Assembly (NCBI GenBank): GCA_900550645.1
Contig: URTA01000026.1
Location: 1 to 33,074 of the forward strand
Direction: 5' to 3'
DNA length: 33,074 nucleotides
From: an uncultured Porphyromonadaceae bacterium
GTDB lineage: Bacteria; Bacteroidota; Bacteroidia; Bacteroidales; Muribaculaceae
Shown: positions 1 to 7,551 of the stretch, piece by piece
Position numbering within the stretch: position 1 is the first letter of the stretch
Layout of the letters: each line of letters opens with the position of its first letter
Program-made: the position numbers and the translations under genes
Notes under the pieces: model-generated
What the model was told of the DNA's origin: nothing
Seen by the model: the letters and a program-made list of their open reading frames with translations, nothing else
Databases searched by the model: none

Positions 1-1
1 T

Positions 2-37
2 CGCCAACTCTCCGAAAAGTTTAGCGGACACCAATAA
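2..37 (+). other. Possible 3' end of a gene or IS terminus cut by the window edge
   Basis: A plus-strand frame open from the left edge ends in a TAA at about 35-37, reading RQLSEKFSGHQ. The same bases contain AGCGGACACC, which resembles terminal-repeat ends of some Bacteroidetes IS4-type elements. The tonB terminator lies between this frame and tonB, as expected for convergent genes. Only 12 codons are visible, so neither a gene nor an IS can be established. The first 13 bases on the minus strand could equally be read as the 5' end of a tRNA-Ser. Confidence 0.15.
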
Positions 38-96
38 AAAAGAAGTTCATTCCAGGCAGAAGTTCTGTGTTAGACATGAATGCGGCGAGATAACGT

Positions 97-136
97 AAAA
101 TAATCAGGGCGCACCAAAAGAGGTACGCCCCGATTA
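97..136 (-). terminator. Rho-independent terminator of the exbB-exbD-exbD-tonB operon
   Basis: Positions 101-115 pair with 122-136 to give a 15-bp stem with two G-U pairs and a six-base loop. On the minus strand it is followed by four U residues (97-100). It starts 22 bases past the tonB stop, so it most likely ends the operon transcript. Confidence 0.8.
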
Positions 137-158
137 TATTTGACAGTCAATAAGTTGA

Positions 159-1031
159 TTATCGCTGGAGTTTGAAGGTCACAGGGAGTGTGAAGTAGCT
201 TCGCACAGCCTGGCCGTTGTTCTTGCCCGGCTGCCATTTCGGCATTCTCTTCACTACACGGATAGCCTCCTGGTCGAGATCCTTGTCCACACCCTTGGCG
301 ATTGTCACCTGCTCGATAGAGCCGTCTTTGTTGACAACGAAACGCACAGTCACACGACCCTGAATGTCGTTCTGCTGTGCACGCTCCGGATAGCGGAGGT
401 TCTTCTGTAACCATGAGTACATAGCCGATTCACCGCCAGGGAAGGATGCACGCTGCTCTACAGCGGTGAAAATCTTCTCTGGCTCGTGCTTTTCAATCAC
501 CTTAGGCTCGGGTTCCGGTTCTTTCACCTTTACCTGCTCTTGAACGGCTTTGAATTTGTCGGCATCGTCGCTACCCTCCTGGTTAACTACGCCACGGGCA
601 GTGTCGTCCTGCTTCTGTTCATCCTGGGTCATCACCTCGTTCTTCACCTTGTCGGCATCGACGATGGCAATCTGAGTCACCTGCACAGTAGCAAGCACCT
701 CTTCCTTGACCTCGGGAATTTCCTGTTCAAACTTCTGCTCCTCGGGCTGTTCTTCCTCTTGCACCTCTTCCTGCTGCTGGAGCTGTGCCTGCATCATGGC
801 TTCGGCTCTTGCCTTGGCCTCTTCTGCCGCACGCTCTGCCTGCCAGTTGTTGTAGATTGAGAGACCCCAAACTATGATAGCAACAACGATAAGGCCAATG
901 AGAGTAAACAGGGCTGCGAGGTTGTGACGCTTGTCGCTCTTGCGACGCATCTGATAGGCACCAAACTCTTTGTTCTTGCCCTCGAATATCATGTCGTCCC
1001 ATGCGCGGGAAGTCAGATCTATATTTGCCAT
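159..1031 (-). CDS. tonB: TonB energy-transducing protein
   Basis: TonB couples the inner-membrane proton motive force, harvested by ExbB/ExbD, to outer-membrane TonB-dependent receptors. The 290-residue product has a cytoplasmic N-terminus, one membrane segment at about 37-60, and a long Glu/Gln/Pro/Lys-rich periplasmic linker at about 63-188, including EPEPEPK. The C-terminal TonB domain spans about 198-289, with FPGG at 197-200, RYPE at 213-216, the strand GRVTVRFVV followed by NKDGS, and MPKWQPG at 263-269. It is the last gene of the ExbB-ExbD-ExbD-TonB cluster and lies 35 bases after the second exbD. The start is the first ATG, in front of a typical N-terminus for Bacteroidetes TonB (DLTSRAWDDMIFEGKNKEFG). 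No Shine-Dalgarno is seen, as usual for the phylum. Confidence 0.95.
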   Translation of the reverse strand: MANIDLTSRAWDDMIFEGKNKEFGAYQMRRKSDKRHNLAALFTLIGLIVVAIIVWGLSIYNNWQAERAAEEAKARAEAMMQAQLQQQEEVQEEEQPEEQKFEQEIPEVKEEVLATVQVTQIAIVDADKVKNEVMTQDEQKQDDTARGVVNQEGSDDADKFKAVQEQVKVKEPEPEPKVIEKHEPEKIFTAVEQRASFPGGESAMYSWLQKNLRYPERAQQNDIQGRVTVRFVVNKDGSIEQVTIAKGVDKDLDQEAIRVVKRMPKWQPGKNNGQAVRSYFTLPVTFKLQR

Positions 1032-1066
1032 AATATACTTCTTTTATAGGGTTAATAAATCCAACA

Positions 1067-1834
1067 TCACTTGTGGTGACGGTTCTGATAATCGATTAGC
1101 ATCACAGAGTCGGTCTTGGTCATGTTGTCAATCTGATATTTTGCAATCTGATTGATCTGCATCTCATCGAGCACCTCGACAAGCGAGCCGTAGGAAGCCT
1201 GGGGAGTGGACTTGATGATGATGACCGGTTTCTTCAGCTTATCGTCACGACGAACCTTGGCTGCAAGTTCCTCATATTTGGCACTTGCTTTCTCGCGACC
1301 TTCTTTAGTCTCGAGGTCGCCGAATTTGCCGTCACGGTACTGCTGCTTGAGTTCGTTGATCTGCTTAAGCACTTCCTTGTTGCGCTGCTGGATGATTTCG
1401 CGTATGCCGCGAGCCTTTCCGTCCTTGTCAGCGAGGAACTCTGATTTCTGAAGGTTGTTGTTGGCCGCAAGGCCTTCGGCGGAGTTGAGATCCGCGCCGT
1501 TGCCCGGTTTACCGAAGTAGTAGTACACTTCATTCACAACCTTGCCATTCACAGAATCAACGTCAAACGAACCCGGTTTGCGTTTCGCGTCGAGGATGAT
1601 TGTCACAGCATCGTCTTCAGAAGCCTGAGACATATTGTCAACATTGTCAACCTTCTCATTGGAGGGTAGCGCAATGTTGAGAGTCTGTGACTTGATCATA
1701 GTAGTACAGAGCATGAAGAATGTTATAAGCAACATGTTCATGTCAACCATAGGCGTAAAGTCGACGCGGATGGTCATTTTCTTCTGGTGGGACTTGCCTT
1801 TGCCACCACCGTTGTTTTGCTGAACTTCTGCCAT
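1067..1834 (-). CDS. exbD: ExbD/TolR family biopolymer transporter (second copy)
   Basis: ExbD is the proton-carrying partner of ExbB in the TonB motor. The 255-residue protein has a basic, glycine-rich cytoplasmic tail and a single membrane helix at about 27-47 carrying the conserved acidic residue Asp31 in FTPMVDMNMLLITFFM. The C-terminal periplasmic part ends in an ExbD-type fold (KPVIIIKSTPQASYGSLVEVLDE). Between helix and fold is a long charged, probably coiled-coil segment at about 140-195 that is absent from the roughly 140-residue classical ExbD. Its ATG lies one base after the stop of the preceding exbD, implying translational coupling. The paralogue upstream suggests a heteromeric ExbD pair. 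Confidence 0.93.
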   Translation of the reverse strand: MAEVQQNNGGGKGKSHQKKMTIRVDFTPMVDMNMLLITFFMLCTTMIKSQTLNIALPSNEKVDNVDNMSQASEDDAVTIILDAKRKPGSFDVDSVNGKVVNEVYYYFGKPGNGADLNSAEGLAANNNLQKSEFLADKDGKARGIREIIQQRNKEVLKQINELKQQYRDGKFGDLETKEGREKASAKYEELAAKVRRDDKLKKPVIIIKSTPQASYGSLVEVLDEMQINQIAKYQIDNMTKTDSVMLIDYQNRHHK

Positions 1835-1835
1835 A

Positions 1836-2561
1836 TTATTCTTCTGCCCCCTTCAGTGCTGTAAGTAAGGTAAACTTATTCATGTGGATGGTCTGGAGAT
1901 TATCCATAACCATGTGTATAATCTCAAAAGAGGTATTCTGGTCAGCCTTAATGGCGACACCGGTACCGCTCTTGATAGCGTCCGTGAGGTTGCTGTTGTC
2001 AGACTGGCGCATGGCCTTCATCCACAGCTGAAATTCGTTGGGATGAGATTCATCCTCATTCCAAGCGATAGGGATACCAGTGACGTGGTTGGGATTTTCA
2101 TCCTTTCCCATCAGCCAGTTGTCCATTTTAGTCTGTCCTTCGGGTTGGTCAGCGAGACTGAGGAATTCTCCCATCTGCGCCAAAGGAACGCCGAAAGAGC
2201 CGAGTTTGCTGAACGTGAGCTTCTGCTGATCGTTAAAGCTGATCTTGTTCTTATGCTGATCGTTGTACAGTTCGGTTACTTTGTCCAACAGAGCGATACG
2301 CATCTTGTCATTTGAATATGCCTGGGACGTATCGTTGTTCATAGTAAGCCAAACCTTGCCTTGCGGGCTAACCAACACCTGTACGAAGTTGGTTTCCTGC
2401 ACTTTTTCCTCGGAGATAGATGCTGGCGTGATGACAGTGGCAGGCTCCTTGGAGAGGAAGGTAGATGTCAACATGAAGAAGGTAAGCAAAAGCACAGTCA
2501 CGTCACTCATCGCCGTCATGTCGATGAATGTACTCTTTCTTGCTATTTTTACTCTTCCCAT
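1836..2561 (-). CDS. exbD: ExbD/TolR family biopolymer transporter (first copy)
   Basis: This is the first of two adjacent ExbD paralogues. The 241-residue product has the canonical N-terminus: a short basic tail, then IDMTAMSDVTVLLLTFFML, with the proton-relay Asp at position 20. The periplasmic region is larger than in classical ExbD and contains a polar insertion of about 100 residues (roughly 95-190, with KMDNWLMGKDENPN). A C-terminal ExbD-like fold follows (GVAIKADQNTSFEIIHMVMDNLQ). It lies 63 bases after exbB and one base before the next exbD. The two copies share little outside the membrane helix, so they probably have distinct periplasmic roles. This inference is not testable from the sequence alone. 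Confidence 0.92.
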   Translation of the reverse strand: MGRVKIARKSTFIDMTAMSDVTVLLLTFFMLTSTFLSKEPATVITPASISEEKVQETNFVQVLVSPQGKVWLTMNNDTSQAYSNDKMRIALLDKVTELYNDQHKNKISFNDQQKLTFSKLGSFGVPLAQMGEFLSLADQPEGQTKMDNWLMGKDENPNHVTGIPIAWNEDESHPNEFQLWMKAMRQSDNSNLTDAIKSGTGVAIKADQNTSFEIIHMVMDNLQTIHMNKFTLLTALKGAEE

Positions 2562-2624
2562 ATTAGCTATAAACTTAATTCGGTTTGATTAACTTAGGAT
2601 ATTCTTGTCGTCCTGTGCGGATGA

Positions 2625-3488
2625 TCAGTGAGTAGCTGAGAATGTAGCCACGATAGAGAAACCGATTTCGTCGATAGCGTAGGTCAGGTTGTCGATCTTG
2701 TTTGTGTAGAAGTTGTAGGAGATAACAGCGAAAGCACCAGTTGCGATACCAAACGCGGTGTTGACAAGTGCCTCGGAGATACCGGTAGACAGCTCGGTAG
2801 AGTCAGGAGAACCTGAGTTTGCAAGAGCCTGGAATGATTTGATCATACCAAGCACAGTACCGAGAAGACCGACGAGAGTACCGAGAGTGGTTAGAGTAGC
2901 CACGATGGGAAGGTTCTGTGAGAGTGAAGGCATCTCGAGAGCGGTAGCCTCTTCAACCTCATTGCGGAGGGTAGTAAGCTTCTGCTCCTTGCTGAGAGTC
3001 TCGTTCTTGTCGAGTTCTTTGTACTTCACGAGAGTGCTGTAAACGACAGCAGCGACAGAACCTTTCTGCTTCTTGCAGCGATCCATAGCCTTGTCGATCT
3101 GACCTGCAGCGAGGTCAGCCTTGATGCCTGCAACGAACTTGGTAGTATTGCCCTTGCCAAAAGCGGAGCTGATGGCGATCCAACGCTCAACAGAAAGGAC
3201 GATAACTGTGAGGAGCAGGGTCATCAGGATAGGCACGATGAAACCACCCTTGTAGACAGTACCGAGCAGGTTGAGGGGATGTCCGTTTGCGGGGTCGTTG
3301 CCCTCGAAGTTGCCCTCTGCACCCATCACAAAGAGAAAGATGCACAGACCAACAACGAAGCAGGCAATGATCACGAGGAATGCATTGCGAATGCCGCGAA
3401 CATTGCTGATGTTGTCATTGTTTTTCTTTGCCGCAGGTTTCGCTGCAGCGGGCTTGGTAGCCTGAGGCTTAGGAGTTTGAGCTTCCAT
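2625..3488 (-). CDS. exbB: ExbB / MotA-TolQ-ExbB proton channel family protein
   Basis: This is the multi-spanning subunit of the TonB-energising motor and the first gene of the operon. The 287-residue protein begins with an Ala/Pro/Lys-rich cytoplasmic tail (residues 1-24). Hydrophobic segments lie at about 35-56, 82-103, 193-217 and 236-262. The last two form the conserved MotA/TolQ/ExbB core, with TLGTLVGLLGTVLGMIKSFQ and ISEALVNTAFGIATGAFAV. The first segment appears additional to the three of E. coli ExbB, as in many Bacteroidetes homologues. Order and strand (exbB, exbD, exbD, tonB) support one operon. A promoter candidate lies nearly 200 bases upstream, giving an unusually long leader. 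Confidence 0.93.
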   Translation of the reverse strand: MEAQTPKPQATKPAAAKPAAKKNNDNISNVRGIRNAFLVIIACFVVGLCIFLFVMGAEGNFEGNDPANGHPLNLLGTVYKGGFIVPILMTLLLTVIVLSVERWIAISSAFGKGNTTKFVAGIKADLAAGQIDKAMDRCKKQKGSVAAVVYSTLVKYKELDKNETLSKEQKLTTLRNEVEEATALEMPSLSQNLPIVATLTTLGTLVGLLGTVLGMIKSFQALANSGSPDSTELSTGISEALVNTAFGIATGAFAVISYNFYTNKIDNLTYAIDEIGFSIVATFSATH

Positions 3489-3689
3489 AACTTAAATTAG
3501 TTTGTTATTGATATTATGTTTTTGTCTATGTCGTTTGCGGCGAAACGCGACATCAGGATGCCTTGGCTGGCTGCCTGTGCCGTGGGTACTCCGCGAAGTT
3601 GTCGATTTGAGTTAAAGTCATAATCCGATTCAAAGCGGCATCCGAGGGGAAGCGGCATGCGTCTCCGCTCAATTCACCCTTAGACATTG

Positions 3690-3720
3690 CAAAGTTAGTA
3701 TTATTTCCAATTAATCCAAC
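3690..3720 (-). promoter_or_regulatory. Predicted Bacteroidetes promoter of the exbB operon
   Basis: The minus strand reads TAACTTTG at 3690-3697, an exact match to the -7 consensus TAnnTTTG. A GTTG at 3717-3720 sits 19 bases upstream in the -33 place. Transcription would begin near 3685 and leave a leader of about 195 bases before exbB, far longer than at other promoters here. That leader contains a 44-codon frame (3687 down to 3553) of unknown significance. Confidence 0.5.
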
Positions 3721-3828
3721 GAATTGGGACGTAAAATATTTGTGAAATCTTTCGCACGGCCTTTCACGCAACGCGACCGCGTACGATTTCTTGCATGCAA
3801 TAATATGTTGTGCAGCATAAATCGCGGC

Positions 3829-3872
3829 AAAATGCACAAGCCCGGCACGTCCCATGATGGAGAGCCGGACTT
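3829..3872 (-). terminator. Possible terminator downstream of pgk
   Basis: Positions 3838-3846 pair with 3864-3872 (nine base pairs, one G-U) around a 17-base loop. On the minus strand this is followed, five bases later, by UUUU. It lies about 57 bases past the pgk stop. The gap before the U-run and the large loop make it a weak candidate. Confidence 0.4.
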
Positions 3873-3928
3873 GATGATATGTTTTTGCGGGATTGCCCAA
3901 AATCAGATTATCCTTTGGTGAAACTTTT

Positions 3929-5179
3929 TCAACCCTTGATTGCGGTTATGCCAGGGAGCGCCTTACCCTCGATGGCCTCGAGGAGTGCGCCCCCGCCTGT
4001 TGAAACGTATGACACGCGGTCGGCAAGGCCGAACTTGTTGATACAAGCCACGGAGTCGCCTCCGCCTACAAGAGAGAACGCGCCGTTGTCAGTAGCCTCA
4101 ACGATTGCATCGGCAATAGCACGCGAGCCGGCAGCAAAGTTGTCAAACTCGAACACGCCGGCAGGGCCGTTCCAGAGTATGGTCTTGGCCGGGAGGATAG
4201 CTTCGCGGTATGCGCGTCTGGTTTCCGGACCAACGTCGAGGCCCATCCAACCGTCGGGTATGTTTTTGGAGGGGCAAACCTGTGTGTTGGCATCATTGCT
4301 GAACTTGTCAGCAACAATGCTGTCCGTCCCGAGAACGAGGTTAACGCCTTTGGCTTTTGCTTTCGCCATGATGTCGAGCGCAAGGTCGAGCTTGTCGTCC
4401 TCACACAGTGAGCTGCCGATGCTGCCGCCCATGGCCTTGGCGAATGTATAGACCATGCCGCCGCACAGGATAAGGTTGTCTACCTTGTCCATAAGGTTCT
4501 CGATAATGCCAATCTTGGTCGAGACCTTGGAGCCGCCCATAATGGCAGTGAATGGGCGTTTGATGTCCTTGAGTATGTTGTCAACGGCAGTTACTTCCTT
4601 TTCCATAAGGAAACCGAGCATCTTATGGCCAGCGTCGAAATAGTCGGCAATGACGGCAGTCGATGCATGCTTGCGGTGGGCAGTGCCGAATGCGTCATTT
4701 ACATAAACGTCGGCATAGCTTGCCAGCTTCTTGGCAAAGTCCTTCTGCCGCTGTTTCATTTCCTGCTTTGCCTCGTCATATTTTGGGTCAGCCTTGTCTA
4801 TGCCTACGGGCTTGCCCTCCTCCTCAGCATGGAAGCGGAGGTTTTCTAGCATCAGCACCTCGCCGGGGGCAAGCGCTGCGGCTGCTTCGGAAGCGTCTGC
4901 TGCATCAGGAGCGAATTTCACGTCGCGGCCAAGCTCCTTGGCTACGGCATCCTTGATCTGGACGAGTGAAAGCTTCGGGTTAACCTTGCCTTTAGGCTTG
5001 CCCATGTGTGACATGATGATGAGGCTTCCCCCGTCGTCCAGAATCTTTTTCAGCGTGGGAAGTGCACCGCGAATACGGGTGTCGTCAGTGATGTTTCCAT
5101 TGTCATCGAGAGGAACGTTGAAATCCACCCGGACAATGACCTTTTTACCTGAGAAATTAAAACTATCAATCTTTGCCAT
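3929..5179 (-). CDS. pgk: Phosphoglycerate kinase
   Basis: This glycolytic enzyme transfers phosphate from 1,3-bisphosphoglycerate to ADP in the cytoplasm. The 416-residue length is normal for bacterial PGK. Family signatures run along the whole protein: RVDFNVPLDDNG at about 18-29 (substrate-binding arginine and signature), LIIMSHMGKPKGK at about 53-65, NDAFGTAHRKHAST with the conserved basic residues, GGSKVSTKIG, the ATP-site GPAGVFE, and the C-terminal glycine-rich GGGDSVACINKFG and STGGGALLEAIEG. It is a single-gene unit divergent from the kinase-RapZ fusion gene, with its own predicted promoter. The start is the only ATG giving the canonical MAKIDSFNFSGKKVIVRVD beginning. Confidence 0.98.
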   Translation of the reverse strand: MAKIDSFNFSGKKVIVRVDFNVPLDDNGNITDDTRIRGALPTLKKILDDGGSLIIMSHMGKPKGKVNPKLSLVQIKDAVAKELGRDVKFAPDAADASEAAAALAPGEVLMLENLRFHAEEEGKPVGIDKADPKYDEAKQEMKQRQKDFAKKLASYADVYVNDAFGTAHRKHASTAVIADYFDAGHKMLGFLMEKEVTAVDNILKDIKRPFTAIMGGSKVSTKIGIIENLMDKVDNLILCGGMVYTFAKAMGGSIGSSLCEDDKLDLALDIMAKAKAKGVNLVLGTDSIVADKFSNDANTQVCPSKNIPDGWMGLDVGPETRRAYREAILPAKTILWNGPAGVFEFDNFAAGSRAIADAIVEATDNGAFSLVGGGDSVACINKFGLADRVSYVSTGGGALLEAIEGKALPGITAIKG

Positions 5180-5217
5180 TGTGATATGTAGTTAGATTAT
5201 CAATTATTGGCTGGGTG

Positions 5218-5225
5218 CAAAGGTA
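5218..5225 (-). promoter_or_regulatory. Predicted -7 element of the pgk promoter
   Basis: The minus strand reads TACCTTTG, an exact TAnnTTTG match, 39 bases before the pgk ATG. No good TTTG lies at the -33 distance, so the promoter is only partly supported. Confidence 0.45.
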
Positions 5226-5274
5226 CAAAAAATATAGGACATACACGCCCTCCCGACACAATTCAACGCTCGGT

Positions 5275-5307
5275 TTTGGCGCAAGTCCCGCAAATAGAGT
5301 AATTTTG
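5275..5307 (+). promoter_or_regulatory. Predicted promoter of the kinase-RapZ / nucleotidyltransferase operon
   Basis: TTTG at 5275-5278 and TAATTTTG at 5300-5307 are separated by 21 bases and match the Bacteroidetes -33/-7 consensus. Transcription would start near 5314, leaving a leader of about 20 bases before the ATG at 5334. Confidence 0.65.
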
Positions 5308-5333
5308 TACGTTAAAAACAAAGACCGGACCGA

Positions 5334-6767
5334 ATGACCAACGACACACACATTATAAATAAAGAAACTCTCATCTCTCTTACCGAGGACTGGGCTGGCG
5401 GCAAGGCGGCAGAACCAGTCAGGCTGCCTGGCTCGGGTTCAGACCGCATATATTACCGGCTGACAACCGAGGATCGGCGTACCGCCATAGGCGTAATCGG
5501 CAACAACGTGGCTGAAAACCGCTCGTTCATCTCGCTGGCTCGCTATTTTGCCGACGAAGGGATTGCCATGCCGCATATATATGGGGTGGCAGAGGGCGGA
5601 GGAGCATACCTGCAAGAGGATTTGGGCGACACGTCGCTGTTCTCGCTGATAGGGACACAGGATGCACCTGGACTTGTAGCAGAGTGCATGAAGTCGCTCG
5701 CGCACATGCAGACACTGCCTGTAGCCGAATGGCAAGACTGCTGCTTCTGCGGGCCGTTTGACCGCCGTCAGGCGATGTGGGATTTGAACTATTTCAAGTA
5801 TGAGTATCTGAAGCCCTCAGGTGCAGTGTTTGATGAGGACAGGCTTGAAGATGACTTTGAGACATTGGCGGCGGCATTGGTATCATACCCCAAAAGCCTC
5901 GAGGGTTTCATGTACCGCGACTGCCAGAGCCGCAATGTGATGGTGCGTGACGGCAAGCCGTATTGGATAGATTTTCAGGGAGGACGTGTCGGGCCGTGCG
6001 TGTACGACGCTGTGTCGTTTCTGTGGCAAGCCAAGGCCGGGTTCAACAGCGAATTTCGCCGCCGTATGCTGTCTGTATACGCAGCAGAGTTTGCAGCATT
6101 GCGCGGCATAGCTGACCGTAAAGTTCTTGAGGCCGTTCCCGTTTTCGTCCTGTTCCGCACATTGCAGGTTCTCGGGGCATACGGTTTCCGAGGGCTTGTA
6201 CAGCACCGTGCACACTTCGTAGAGAGCATCCCTGGCGCACTCGCCAATTTGCGGGAGCTGATTGCCAGCGGAGCTGTTGACGCTTATCCCGAACTGAAAC
6301 GAGTATGCGAAATCCTCGTCAACGACAACCGGTTTGTGCGCGACAGCGGCAGGGCTGGGTTAACGGTCGAGGTGTTCAGTTTCTCGTACAAGCGCGGCTA
6401 CCCGGCAGACTACAGCGGCAACGGCGGCGGTTTCATGTTTGACTGCCGCGCCCTGCACAACCCGGGGCGGTATGACGAGTACAAGCCGCTGACAGGGCTT
6501 GACAAGCCAGTCCGTGACTTCCTGGAGGAACACGGCGAGATACAGCCGTTCCTTGCTTCGGCATGGGAGCTTACAGATGCCGCTGTGGAGTGCTACCGCC
6601 GACGCGGGTTCACGTCATTGCAAATAGGGTACGGCTGTACAGGAGGCCGTCACCGCTCTGTGTACAGCGCAGATGCTACCGCCCGGCATATCGCAGCCAA
6701 ATACCCGGACGTGAGAGTAATCGTCAACCATCGAGAACAAGAGATACGCGAAGAGGTGAAAGCATGA
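5334..6767 (+). CDS. Sugar-kinase-like (APH/AmgK-type) domain fused to a RapZ C-terminal domain
   Basis: Two domains are visible in 477 residues. Residues about 20-330 are an aminoglycoside-phosphotransferase-like kinase, with GSGSDRIYYRL near 34-44, LQEDLGDTSL, the catalytic loop YRDCQSRN (Asp196, Asn201) and the metal-binding WIDFQ (Asp213). The usual loop His is Tyr194. This resembles AmgK, which phosphorylates MurNAc/GlcNAc at C1. Residues about 343-477 match the C-terminal half of RapZ, the amino-sugar-phosphate- and RNA-binding part in E. coli: VEVFSFSYKRGYP, FDCRALHNPGRYDEYKPLTG, and GCTGGRHRSVY at 434-444. The P-loop ATPase half of RapZ is absent. The stop overlaps the MurU-like gene as ATGA, so the two probably act together. 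The substrate is inferred, not shown. Confidence 0.85.
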   Translation: MTNDTHIINKETLISLTEDWAGGKAAEPVRLPGSGSDRIYYRLTTEDRRTAIGVIGNNVAENRSFISLARYFADEGIAMPHIYGVAEGGGAYLQEDLGDTSLFSLIGTQDAPGLVAECMKSLAHMQTLPVAEWQDCCFCGPFDRRQAMWDLNYFKYEYLKPSGAVFDEDRLEDDFETLAAALVSYPKSLEGFMYRDCQSRNVMVRDGKPYWIDFQGGRVGPCVYDAVSFLWQAKAGFNSEFRRRMLSVYAAEFAALRGIADRKVLEAVPVFVLFRTLQVLGAYGFRGLVQHRAHFVESIPGALANLRELIASGAVDAYPELKRVCEILVNDNRFVRDSGRAGLTVEVFSFSYKRGYPADYSGNGGGFMFDCRALHNPGRYDEYKPLTGLDKPVRDFLEEHGEIQPFLASAWELTDAAVECYRRRGFTSLQIGYGCTGGRHRSVYSADATARHIAAKYPDVRVIVNHREQEIREEVKA

Positions 6768-7504
6768 AAGCACTTATATTTGCAGCCGGACTCGGCACAC
6801 GACTCAAACCATGGACACTCGAACACCCCAAGGCTCTCGTTCCCGTAGCCGGCAAGCCTATGCTTGGACGTGTGATCTGCAGTCTGCGAGAGCAGGGATT
6901 TGACGACATAGTGGTCAACGTGCATCACTTTGCCGACCAGATAAAAGAGTATTTGGCGCAGCACGATTTCGGCGTGCGCATACGCATCAGCGACGAGAGC
7001 GACTTGCTGCTCGACACGGGCGGGGGACTGCTGCGAGCGGCTGACCTGTTGTTTGCGGAGAATGATGACCCCGTGCTGGTGCATAACGTTGACATACTAA
7101 GCAATGCAGACTTGCGATGGCTCATGGAGCAGCATATCGCGTCAAAGGCAGAGGCGACACTGCTTGTCAGTGACCGCAAATCATCGCGCAGGCTGGTCAC
7201 AGACACAGGCAGACGGCTGTGCGGCTGGCATAACGTGTCGACCGATGAGTACCGCCCGACAGGGTTCTCCCCTACCTCACAGATGGCGGAAGTCGCTTTC
7301 AGCGGCATACACATCGTGTCTGCACAGATGATCCGTAGAATGATAGAATCTGGCTATTGCGGCGTTTTCCCGATTATGGACTTCTACCTGAACGAATGTC
7401 GCAATGCGCGGTTCGTATGCTGCAAGTCAGATGACCTAAACCTGATAGACATAGGCAAGCCGGAAACACTCCGCCTTGCCAATGACCTGCTCGCCAGCCG
7501 CTGA
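6764..7504 (+). CDS. MurU-like sugar-1-phosphate nucleotidyltransferase
   Basis: This 246-residue enzyme of the GT-A-like nucleotidyltransferase superfamily joins a sugar-1-phosphate to a nucleotide. The N-terminus has the signature AAGLGTRLKPWT followed by PKALVPVAGKPML, with the nucleotide-binding Lys. DTGGGLL follows near 87-93, and the metal-binding Asp110 sits in HNVDILS. The C-terminal IDIGKPETL motif is also typical. The length fits MurU (about 220-250 residues) rather than longer GlmU or GalU proteins. A longer frame starts at 6563, but the ATG at 6764, overlapping the upstream stop as ATGA, gives the canonical N-terminus. Pairing with an AmgK-like kinase suggests MurNAc or GlcNAc recycling to a UDP-sugar. 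The exact sugar and base cannot be read from the sequence. Confidence 0.85.
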   Translation: MKALIFAAGLGTRLKPWTLEHPKALVPVAGKPMLGRVICSLREQGFDDIVVNVHHFADQIKEYLAQHDFGVRIRISDESDLLLDTGGGLLRAADLLFAENDDPVLVHNVDILSNADLRWLMEQHIASKAEATLLVSDRKSSRRLVTDTGRRLCGWHNVSTDEYRPTGFSPTSQMAEVAFSGIHIVSAQMIRRMIESGYCGVFPIMDFYLNECRNARFVCCKSDDLNLIDIGKPETLRLANDLLASR

Positions 7505-7507
7505 AGA

Positions 7508-7535
7508 ACCTGTGGTTTTAGCAGGTAAGTTTTCT
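7508..7535 (+). terminator. Weak terminator candidate after the MurU-like gene
   Basis: ACCTG at 7508-7512 pairs with CAGGT at 7522-7526 around a nine-base loop, followed by AAGTTTTCTC. The stem is short, so this is only a candidate. Confidence 0.3.
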
Positions 7536-7551
7536 CTTGTCATAGGGGATA

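Larger units (their letters stand above)
3489..3928. other. 440-base intergenic region between pgk and exbB
   Basis: No convincing gene is seen. The pgk-proximal part holds a weak terminator-like hairpin (3838-3872). The middle has the exbB promoter candidate (3690-3720). The exbB-proximal part would be the transcribed leader. The leader contains a direct repeat AAGCGGCAT at 3633-3641 and 3650-3658 and a short open frame on the minus strand. An open minus-strand frame spans 3553-3900 but has no recognisable protein character and crosses both the terminator and the promoter, so it is not called. Confidence 0.6.

Noticed and set aside
1..13. Possible 5' end of a minus-strand tRNA-Ser (GGAGAGTTGGCGA)
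   Set aside because: Thirteen bases cannot define a tRNA, and the IS or gene-end readings are as plausible.
3553..3900. 115-codon minus-strand frame between pgk and exbB
   Set aside because: Its product looks random and it spans the pgk terminator candidate and the exbB promoter.
6563..6763. Upstream extension of the MurU-like gene
   Set aside because: It runs inside the RapZ domain in another frame. The ATG at 6764 gives the correct N-terminus and an ATGA junction.
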